From an uncultured Prevotella sp. (GTDB lineage: Bacteria > Bacteroidota > Bacteroidia > Bacteroidales > Bacteroidaceae): a DNA stretch of 5,426 nt. The stretch is taken from NCBI GenBank assembly GCA_900769055.1, contig CAAGFF010000001.1, positions 1 through 5,426 on the forward strand. The letters are read 5' to 3'. Positions 1 to 4,691 of the stretch are shown piece after piece. The notes below the pieces were generated by a model. It saw only the letters and a list, made by a program, of their open reading frames with translations. It ran no database searches and was not told the DNA's origin. Every line of letters begins with the position of its first letter. The first letter of the stretch is position 1. The translations under genes and the position numbers were made by a program.

Positions 1-110
1 AGGGTTAAGACCGCTTCGCTTAGTACTGCCTTCCAGGCAGGTCATGGTTGCAAAATCCCCACTTAATTTCCACTGAGCCGTTAAATGTGTTCATGTTTGA
101 GGAAAAGACA
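1..110. other. Left-edge segment with no supported gene
   Basis: No convincing coding region is visible. CTGCC (26-30) and GGCAG (36-40) form a perfect 5-bp hairpin with a 5-nt loop, and GAC (9-11) could pair with GTC (41-43) below it. On the minus strand an ATG at 94-92 opens a 24-codon reading frame closed by TAA at 22-20; its peptide contains GSVEIKWGFCNHDLPG. On the plus strand a frame open from the window edge stops at 64-66 after 21 codons. Either could be a gene remnant or chance. The segment lies just beyond the terminator of the DUF1573 gene, so it is either intergenic or the end of something outside the window. Confidence 0.4.
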
Positions 111-146
111 ATGAAAAGGCGGATGCCTCATGCAAGGTCATCCGCC
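111..146 (-). terminator. Rho-independent terminator of the DUF1573 gene
   Basis: GGCGGATG (118-125) pairs perfectly with CATCCGCC (139-146). The stem continues with CCT (126-128) against AGG (135-137), leaving T138 bulged and CATGCA as the loop. Read on the minus strand the hairpin is followed by TTTTCATTG, a short U tract. There is no T-run on the plus-strand side. It lies about 70 nt past the DUF1573 stop codon and fits as that gene's terminator. Confidence 0.75.
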
Positions 147-162
147 AATAAGGTATGGTTAA

Positions 163-228
163 GGTTTGTTTTAATTTTTCTATGAATAGCTTTTAATTTC
201 TCTACCAATAGCTTTTTATTTCTCTGTA
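163..228. repeat. 22-bp tandem repeat, two good copies plus one degraded
   Basis: Bases 185-206 and 207-228 align without gaps over 22 bp and share 18 positions, including AATAGCTTTT and ATTTCTCT. Bases 163-184 align as a weaker third copy, sharing about 14 positions, centred on TTTTAATTT. The third copy (207-228) contains the stop codon of the DUF1573 gene (216-218), so the array starts inside the last codons of that gene and runs into its 3' untranslated region. This looks like local slippage duplication in an A/T-rich tract. Confidence 0.6.
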
Positions 229-620
229 GTTTCAGCTTCCTTCATGGTGCCCTCAACATACAGTCGTGTCATCTCAGGCGTTCCGTTAGTCCTAACGGTA
301 ATGCTCTTCTTGAAATGACCGGGGAATTTACCCTTTCCGTTATAGGTAATCTTCAGCTGACCTTTCTTGCCTGGCAGGATTGGAGTCTTGGTATACGATG
401 GAACTGTGCATCCGCAACTTGCCACAGCCTGATTGATTACAAGTGGAGCTGTACCGATGTTGGTGAATGTGAACACACATTCCTGTACGGGCGTGCTCTC
501 GCTGAATGTTCCGAAGTCGTGCTGCAGGGTGTCGAATTTGATTTGTGCCTCATTCTGCTGAGCCATGGCCATGTTAAGGCTTGCTAAGAGCATCAGGGCA
601 ATAGATAAAATCTTTTTCAT
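216..620 (-). CDS. Exported DUF1573 domain protein
   Basis: The protein has 134 residues. Residues 1-20 form a standard signal peptide: MKK, then a hydrophobic stretch, ending in AMA before QQ, with no lipobox cysteine at the cut site. It is therefore probably released into the periplasm. The mature part is a single DUF1573 (PF07610) domain, about residues 28-123. Seen directly: an HDFGTF segment (34-39), FTFTNIGTAPLVI (50-62), the family's hallmark SCGC (68-71) followed by TVP, and a late ITYNGKGKFPGHF strand (91-103). The family is common in Bacteroidetes and predicted to form an Ig-like beta sandwich; its role is unknown, and nothing here reveals a partner. The start is supported by the signal peptide. 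No Shine-Dalgarno sequence precedes it. The upstream hydrolase gene is 177 bp away and a promoter lies in the gap, so it is probably transcribed on its own. The C-terminal KEAETTEK lies outside the domain. Confidence 0.93.
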   Translation of the reverse strand: MKKILSIALMLLASLNMAMAQQNEAQIKFDTLQHDFGTFSESTPVQECVFTFTNIGTAPLVINQAVASCGCTVPSYTKTPILPGKKGQLKITYNGKGKFPGHFKKSITVRTNGTPEMTRLYVEGTMKEAETTEK

Positions 621-652
621 CGTTCTGAAGTTTTTGCATTTGTTATTTTATC

Positions 653-727
653 AGGAGGCGCATATTGCTCAAACTGCAGACAAGTGTCCTTGATCGCCAC
701 ACAGTCTGTTGCCTGTTTTATGCTCCT
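653..727 (-). promoter_or_regulatory. Candidate folded RNA leader before the DUF1573 gene
   Basis: Read on the minus strand, the 75 nt between the predicted transcription start (about 740) and the DUF1573 start codon (620) can fold into one long interrupted hairpin. Its stacked helices in plus-strand coordinates are 723-727/653-657 (AGGAG with CTCCT), 719-722/661-664 (CATA with TATG), 715-718/671-674 (AAAC with GTTT), 704-708/677-681 (CAGAC with GTCTG) and 699-702/684-687 (GTGT with ACAC). The terminal loop has 11 nt (688-698). That gives 22 pairs, with bulges mostly on one side. No T-run follows, so it is not a simple terminator. It matches no RNA family I can name. It could be a regulatory leader, an mRNA-stabilising element, a small RNA, or a chance fold. 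Confidence 0.3.
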
Positions 728-745
728 TTTATCCTTTATGACATG

Positions 746-753
746 CAAAGTTA
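746..753 (-). promoter_or_regulatory. Predicted -7 box for the DUF1573 gene
   Basis: The minus strand reads TAACTTTG here, followed by CA, an exact match to the Bacteroidetes TAnnTTTG element. Transcription would start near 740, giving a leader of about 120 nt. A TTTG that could serve as the -33 element lies at 780-783, but its 26-nt spacing is longer than the usual 19-21, so the upstream half of the promoter is weak or different. Confidence 0.5.
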
Positions 754-797
754 TAAAAAGATTAATAAGAATGTCACGACAAACTAAATCTTTTACA

Positions 798-1910
798 TTA
801 TTTAACCAGTTTATAGTATTCTGTAGCACCCATTAAGAAACATCCTGTACCATAATCCTCGAAGTCTGGTACGCTGGTATATGTCACAGGCTGACCAGCC
901 GAAGGGTCTTTTCCTGTTCCCTGAACCCATCCGAGGAAGCCATCTGCATGAACGCTTTCCGTAGCCAGGGCTTTCCATGCCTTGTCGGCAATCTGTCGGT
1001 ATTCTTTCTCTTTCAGGATGCCGTTACGCATTCCCCATGCCATGCCGTACAGGAAGAGCGATGTACCAGTAGCCTCCTTGCCTCCGTAAGTTACGGGCGA
1101 CACAAGGCTTACGTTCCAGAAACCGTCCTCACGCTGGCATGATGCGAATGCCTTGCTCATCATCACGAAGTCCTTTTTCAGTTCCTTATAGTATTTGTCC
1201 TTCTTGCCGATAATGTCCATCACCCTTACCAAAGCAGCGTACACCCATCCGTCGCCGCGGCTCCAGTAGCAGTCCTGTCCGTCCGACTCCTTGTATGGCG
1301 GTACGTAGTCCTTGTCTCTCCACCAGAATCCGTTGGCTGTGTTGAACAGTCCGCCTCCACATTCGTTTCTGCTCCATCTGTATGCCTTCATGGCGTAGTC
1401 GATGTATTTCCTGTCTCCCGTCTGCTTGTATGCCATGGCGTATAGCGGCATGGCCATCTGTATGGCGTCTATCCATGTCCAATAGTCGCAACGTCCGCTG
1501 GCAATCTGCCTGTCGAGGTTCTCAAGCACCTTCTCCATAGGCTTCTCCCTCTTTGTGAATGGTTGCAGCAGATAGTATGTCTGCCCACAGCATTGGTCGT
1601 CAGCATCTGTTGTCGTTACTCCGTTACGTGGTGTCCAGTTGTGGAAGTCTGCCCATCTCATGGCGTAGTCTATATACCTCTGTTGCTGGTCGATGGTATA
1701 CAGTTCCATCAATCCCTCATAGTAAACGGCCCTTGTCCACAGGGAGCTGGGTCTGATTTTCCTTACGAATGTGGCCTTTGTCGGGTCGTCGTACTTTGCC
1801 ATGAAGTAGTTGTTGGCTTTTCTTGCTGTTTCCAGTACGTCCTGTGCTGTCTGCGCACTTGCCATAAATGCCAATGACAGGAATACGGCTAATGTGATGA
1901 TTTTTCTCAT
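798..1910 (-). CDS. Exported GH88/GH105-family unsaturated glucuronyl (rhamnogalacturonyl) hydrolase
   Basis: The protein has 370 residues, usual for this family. Residues 1-20 are a signal peptide (MRKIITLAVF to MASAQ) with no lipobox, so it is probably periplasmic. The rest fits an alpha/alpha-barrel glycosyl hydrolase of Pfam PF07470: RAVYYEGLMELY (60-71), WADFHNW (86-92), DADDQCCGQTYY (102-113), WTWIDAIQMAMPLY (144-157), WSRGDGWVYAAL (216-227), TGTSLFLYGMAWG (281-293) and a terminal DYGTGCFLMGATEYY (352-366). Asp148 in the WIDAIQM block aligns with the family's catalytic Asp, recalled from YteR. Known members hydrate the 4,5-unsaturated uronic acid left by polysaccharide lyases and release it; the exact substrate cannot be read here. 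The frame is open upstream to an ATG at 2033, but that extension crosses the promoter, and the signal peptide fixes the start at 1910. No SusC/SusD, lyase or sensor gene is adjacent, so in this window it is an orphan. I am surer of the family than of GH105 versus GH88. Confidence 0.9.
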   Translation of the reverse strand: MRKIITLAVFLSLAFMASAQTAQDVLETARKANNYFMAKYDDPTKATFVRKIRPSSLWTRAVYYEGLMELYTIDQQQRYIDYAMRWADFHNWTPRNGVTTTDADDQCCGQTYYLLQPFTKREKPMEKVLENLDRQIASGRCDYWTWIDAIQMAMPLYAMAYKQTGDRKYIDYAMKAYRWSRNECGGGLFNTANGFWWRDKDYVPPYKESDGQDCYWSRGDGWVYAALVRVMDIIGKKDKYYKELKKDFVMMSKAFASCQREDGFWNVSLVSPVTYGGKEATGTSLFLYGMAWGMRNGILKEKEYRQIADKAWKALATESVHADGFLGWVQGTGKDPSAGQPVTYTSVPDFEDYGTGCFLMGATEYYKLVK

Positions 1911-1939
1911 GTAGATAAAGTTATGTTTGTTTTCGCATA

Positions 1940-1947
1940 CAAAGATA
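1940..1947 (-). promoter_or_regulatory. Predicted -7 box for the GH88/GH105 gene
   Basis: The minus strand reads TATCTTTG, an exact TAnnTTTG match. Transcription would start near 1934, giving a short A-rich leader of about 24 nt before the ATG at 1910. No well-spaced -33 TTTG is visible: the nearest TTG (1963-1965) is only 15 nt away. The box supports the 1910 start over the longer frame. Confidence 0.6.
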
Positions 1948-1986
1948 CTAAATAAAACCTCACAATGAATAGTTTGCCTGTTTTTT

Positions 1987-2018
1987 TTTCGTACTTTCAA
2001 AGAAATATTGTACTTTTG
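1987..2018 (+). promoter_or_regulatory. Predicted promoter of aspS
   Basis: TACTTTTG at 2011-2018 matches the -7 element exactly and is followed by CAGG. TTTC at 1987-1990, the end of a run of nine T, lies 20 nt upstream and can serve as a -33 element. Transcription would start near 2025, leaving about 24 nt of A/T-rich leader with no clear Shine-Dalgarno sequence before the aspS ATG at 2049. It lies back to back with the promoter of the divergent hydrolase gene. Confidence 0.6.
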
Positions 2019-2048
2019 CAGGAAATATAACAATCTTATATATAAAAT

Positions 2049-3806
2049 ATGTATAGATCAAACACATGCGGGGAGCTTCGACTCTCCGATTCCGGCAAAG
2101 AGGTTACTTTGGCCGGATGGGTACAGCGAGTACGTAAGATGGGCGGTATGACGTTTGTCGACCTGCGCGACCGTTACGGCATCACACAGCTGGTGTTCAA
2201 CGAGGCTGATGATGCAGCCCTTTGCGAGGCTGCCAACAAGCTGGGCAGGGAATACTGCATACAGGTGGTAGGAAAGGTCAGCGAGAGGCAGAGCAAGAAC
2301 CCGAAGATGGAGACAGGCGATATCGAGATTCTTGTTTCCACGCTCAAGGTTCTCAGCGACAGCCAGACACCCCCCTTCAAGATAGAGGACGATACCGACG
2401 GTGGTGACGATATCCGTATGAAATACCGTTATCTCGACCTTCGCCGTCCTGCTGTCAGAGGCAACTTGGAGTTGCGCCATCGCATGACGATACTCATACG
2501 CAACTTCCTCGACAGCCAGAACTTCATTGAGGTAGAGACACCAATCCTCATTGGTTCTACTCCAGAGGGTGCCCGCGACTTCGTTGTTCCCTCTCGCATG
2601 AATCCCGGTCAGTTCTACGCGCTTCCACAGAGCCCGCAGACCTTGAAGCAGTTGCTTATGGTGGCAGGTTTCGACCGCTACTTCCAGATTGCCAAGTGCT
2701 TCCGTGACGAGGACCTGCGTGCCGATCGTCAGCCTGAGTTTACACAGATAGACTGCGAGATGAGCTTCGTTGACCAGGAGGATGTCATTGAGCTGTTCGA
2801 GGAGATGGCCCGCCATCTGTTCCGTGAGGTTCGTGGCGTAGAGCTTCCCAAGCTTGAGCAGATGCCTTGGCATGAGGCCATGCGCCGTTTCGGTAGCGAC
2901 AAGCCAGACCTCCGCTTCGGTATGGAGTTTGTCGAGCTTATGGATGTCCTCAAGGGTACAGGCACGTTCTCTGTATTTGACGAGGCTGAGTACATTGGCG
3001 GTATCTGCGTGCCTGGCTGTGCCGACTACAGCCGCAAACAGCTCAACGAGCTTACAGACTTCGTGAAGCGTCCACAGATTGGTGCAAAGGGTCTTGTATA
3101 CATCAAATACAATACTGATGGAACAGTCAAGAGCTCCATCGACAAGTTCTATACTGAGGAGCAGCTCCTCAAGGTCAAGGAAGTTGCTGGTGCCAAGGAT
3201 GGCGACCTGCTGCTCATTCTCAGCGGCGACAATGCCAACAAGACCCGCACGCAGCTCTGCACATTGCGTCTTGAGATGGGCGACCGTCTTGGCCTGCGTG
3301 ACAAGAATGTCTTCAAGTGTCTGTGGATTGTCGACTTCCCACTCTTTGAGTGGAGCGATGAGGAGCAGCGTCTCATGTCCACACACCATCCTTTCACCAT
3401 GCCTAATCCTGACGATCTGCCATTGCTCGACACTCATCCTGAGAAAGTCCGTGCCAAGGCTTACGACTTCGTATGCAACGGTATCGAGGTTGGAGGTGGT
3501 AGCCTCCGTATTCACGACACCAAGCTTCAGGAGAAGATGTTCGAGGTTCTCGGCTTCACACCCGAGCGTGCCCAGGCTCAGTTTGGCTTCCTGATGAATG
3601 CCTTCAAGTATGGTGCTCCTCCTCATGCTGGACTTGCTTTCGGTCTCGACCGCTTCGTAAGCATCATGGCCGGTCTCGACAGCATCCGCGACTGCATCGC
3701 TTTCCCGAAAAACAACAGTGGTCGTGACGTCATGCTCGACGCTCCTTCAGCCATTGATGTAAAACAGCTTGACGAACTGCAAATCAAGGTAGACCTGAAA
3801 GAGTAG
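2049..3806 (+). CDS. aspS: Aspartyl-tRNA synthetase (bacterial type)
   Basis: The protein has 585 residues, the normal bacterial length. It activates aspartate with ATP and charges tRNA-Asp in the cytoplasm. Domains in order: an N-terminal OB-fold that binds the anticodon (about 1-105, with GWVQRVRKMGG and FVDLRDRYG); the class II catalytic core starting at KYRYLDLRRP (125-134); motif 1 near 153-167; the LPQSPQ block (192-197) that helps bind aspartate; motif 2, FRDEDLRADRQPEFTQID (218-235); the bacterial GAD insertion (about 290-410); HHPFTMP (446-452); GIEVGGGSLRIHD (478-490); and motif 3, GLAFGLDRF (528-536). All catalytic blocks are intact. The ATG at 2049 aligns with the start of E. coli AspRS with one extra residue. 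Position 31, equivalent to E. coli Leu30, is Met, so tRNA-Asp-only versus relaxed tRNA-Asn charging cannot be called. No clear terminator follows. Confidence 0.98.
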   Translation: MYRSNTCGELRLSDSGKEVTLAGWVQRVRKMGGMTFVDLRDRYGITQLVFNEADDAALCEAANKLGREYCIQVVGKVSERQSKNPKMETGDIEILVSTLKVLSDSQTPPFKIEDDTDGGDDIRMKYRYLDLRRPAVRGNLELRHRMTILIRNFLDSQNFIEVETPILIGSTPEGARDFVVPSRMNPGQFYALPQSPQTLKQLLMVAGFDRYFQIAKCFRDEDLRADRQPEFTQIDCEMSFVDQEDVIELFEEMARHLFREVRGVELPKLEQMPWHEAMRRFGSDKPDLRFGMEFVELMDVLKGTGTFSVFDEAEYIGGICVPGCADYSRKQLNELTDFVKRPQIGAKGLVYIKYNTDGTVKSSIDKFYTEEQLLKVKEVAGAKDGDLLLILSGDNANKTRTQLCTLRLEMGDRLGLRDKNVFKCLWIVDFPLFEWSDEEQRLMSTHHPFTMPNPDDLPLLDTHPEKVRAKAYDFVCNGIEVGGGSLRIHDTKLQEKMFEVLGFTPERAQAQFGFLMNAFKYGAPPHAGLAFGLDRFVSIMAGLDSIRDCIAFPKNNSGRDVMLDAPSAIDVKQLDELQIKVDLKE

Positions 3807-3983
3807 GCATGTTTTTACTTGATGTATGTCAAGAAAACACATGATTACCAATAGTTTATGCTTTTTGGCCTCTCTTTTTCTGTAAAAATATTGCAGGGTT
3901 TGAGAAAATATTCGTAATTTTGCAGCAAATTTGAAAATCACTCGTTATTCAGGAAGTGACAGGTTTTAATATTTATGTAAATT
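3807..3983. other. Intergenic region between aspS and the winged-helix gene
   Basis: This 177-bp A/T-rich gap holds a weak hairpin CTTGA/TCAAG with a 6-nt loop (about 3819-3834) just after aspS. It has no T-run after it on the plus strand, so it is not a convincing terminator. The gap also holds the promoter at 3891-3922 and a small hairpin in the leader, TCACT (3938-3942) with AGTGA (3955-3959). I see no gene in it. Confidence 0.5.
3891..3922 (+). promoter_or_regulatory. Predicted promoter of the tailed winged-helix gene
   Basis: TAATTTTG at 3915-3922 is an exact -7 match followed by CAGC. TTG at 3891-3893 lies 21 nt upstream as a -33 element. Transcription would start near 3929, giving a leader of about 55 nt before the ATG at 3984. 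A second TTTG at 3899-3902 is too close to act as the -33. Confidence 0.6.
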
Positions 3984-4289
3984 ATGGCAGAAAAGAAAGC
4001 AACAACTAAAGCTACTGCAACAAAGACAGCAGCAACAAAGACAACAACTAAGAAGGCTACAACAACAAAGAAGTGTGCAGCAAAGGTAGAAATCATCGTA
4101 GATGCTGAGAACGCTGGCTTCCGCGCCGGTGACGTTTATCAGGCACTTTCTGCTGCTGGTAGCGCTCTCTCTGTATGTGAGCTTGCAAAGGCTACAGAGA
4201 AGACAGAGACTGAGGTTCTTCTTGGTATCGGCTGGCTGTTGAAGGAAGGAAAGGTAAAGGGTGAGGACGGTAAAGTGGTTCTCGCATAA
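3984..4289 (+). CDS. Winged-helix protein (DUF2582-like) with a histone-H1-like basic tail
   Basis: The protein has 101 residues. Residues 1-34 are almost only Lys, Thr and Ala (AEKKATTKA, then repeats of TKT, TTKK and TTTKK) and must be disordered and strongly positive. Residues 35-101 look like the winged helix-turn-helix domain DUF2582 (PF10771): AGDVYQALSAAGSALSVCELAKAT forms the first helices, ETEVLLGIGWLLKEGKV the recognition helix, and EDGKVVLA the wing. No signal peptide is present, so it is cytoplasmic. The family's function is unsettled. A basic tail on a small DNA-binding fold suggests a nucleoid-associated protein, by analogy with bacterial H1-like proteins such as Hc1; this is inference. 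It has its own promoter and a strong terminator, so it is probably transcribed alone. The tail is encoded by imperfect ACAACTAAG/ACAACAAAG repeats, which may vary in copy number between strains. The ATG is the only sensible start. Confidence 0.85.
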   Translation: MAEKKATTKATATKTAATKTTTKKATTTKKCAAKVEIIVDAENAGFRAGDVYQALSAAGSALSVCELAKATEKTETEVLLGIGWLLKEGKVKGEDGKVVLA

Positions 4290-4308
4290 TTATCAAATCG
4301 ATAAAGAG

Positions 4309-4346
4309 GGGCCGCAACTTGTCATATAGTTGCGGCTCTTTTTTTA
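4309..4346 (+). terminator. Strong Rho-independent terminator after the tailed winged-helix gene
   Basis: GCCGCAACT (4311-4319) pairs perfectly with AGTTGCGGC (4328-4336) around an 8-nt loop. Two further pairs, G-T and G-C (4309-4310 with 4337-4338), extend the stem, and seven T follow (4339-4345). The next gene starts only 13 nt after the T-run, so that gene depends on read-through or on an overlapping promoter. Confidence 0.92.
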
Positions 4347-4358
4347 TAACCAGGAATA

Positions 4359-4691
4359 GTGAACTACGAACAGGAAATATTGGTAATACTTGAAGAGGCG
4401 GGCTCTTCCGGTCTTTCTCTCCGGAAGATAGCGCAGCATGTGTACAACTCCGTCAACGGGCTGTTCGAGGTGGTGACCTTCGAGCAAGTTTACCGTAGCG
4501 TAGTCAACTACATCTATGCCCAGTCGAAACTTTCCGAAGGCTCTGTTGTTACTACGGGTAAACGTGGCAAATACCGTCTCAACCGCAGGTCGGCGCGCTA
4601 CAGGCAGATGAAGCTCAACTTCGTTGACGAGGTTGAGGAAAAGCCAGAGCCTGTCAAGCCGGTCGACACTTCTCTGTCGCTCTTCGACTGA
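4359..4691 (+). CDS. Small helix-turn-helix-like protein with an acidic tail ending in SLSLFD
   Basis: The protein has 110 residues and I do not recognise a named family. Residues 1-75 read as a winged helix: YEQEILVILEEAGSSGLSLRKIAQHVYN gives two helices separated by a turn, FEQVYRSVVNYIYAQSKL a recognition-like helix, and GSVVTTGKRGKYRLN a basic beta wing. The layout resembles HARE-HTH domains, but this is only likeness. Residues 76-88 are basic, 89-103 are acidic and Pro-rich (DEVEEKPEPVKPVD), and the last six residues are SLSLFD, close to the sliding-clamp-binding consensus QL(S/D)LF. The start is GTG with AGG 4 nt upstream; no ATG in frame gives the whole first helix. The gene sits directly behind the terminator of another winged-helix gene. 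It is cytoplasmic, without signal peptide or membrane segment. Coding is well supported by composition; the function is unknown. Confidence 0.75.
   Translation: MNYEQEILVILEEAGSSGLSLRKIAQHVYNSVNGLFEVVTFEQVYRSVVNYIYAQSKLSEGSVVTTGKRGKYRLNRRSARYRQMKLNFVDEVEEKPEPVKPVDTSLSLFD

Noticed and set aside
26..40. tRNA or other known RNA at the left edge
   Set aside because: Only one clear hairpin is present; there is no cloverleaf, no T-loop GTTCRA motif and no acceptor stem.
315..587. Plus-strand ORF of 90 codons across the DUF1573 gene
   Set aside because: It is antisense to a recognised domain with a signal peptide, and its sequence shows no motif.
617..829. A 70-codon minus-strand ORF whose stop overlaps the DUF1573 start as ATGA
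   Set aside because: It starts inside the hydrolase gene's last codons, crosses the predicted promoter at 746-753, and has no start codon after that promoter. The overlap with the ATG looks accidental.
1911..2033. N-terminal extension of the hydrolase to an ATG at 2033
   Set aside because: The added 41 residues would precede an intact signal peptide and would span both divergent -7 boxes; the start at 1910 is far better.
2058..3626. Long minus-strand ORF (522 codons) opposite aspS
   Set aside because: It lies entirely antisense to a fully conserved aspartyl-tRNA synthetase and has no recognisable domain; it is a shadow of aspS codon bias.
3819..3834. Hairpin after aspS as a terminator
   Set aside because: The stem is only 5 bp and no T-run follows on the plus strand.
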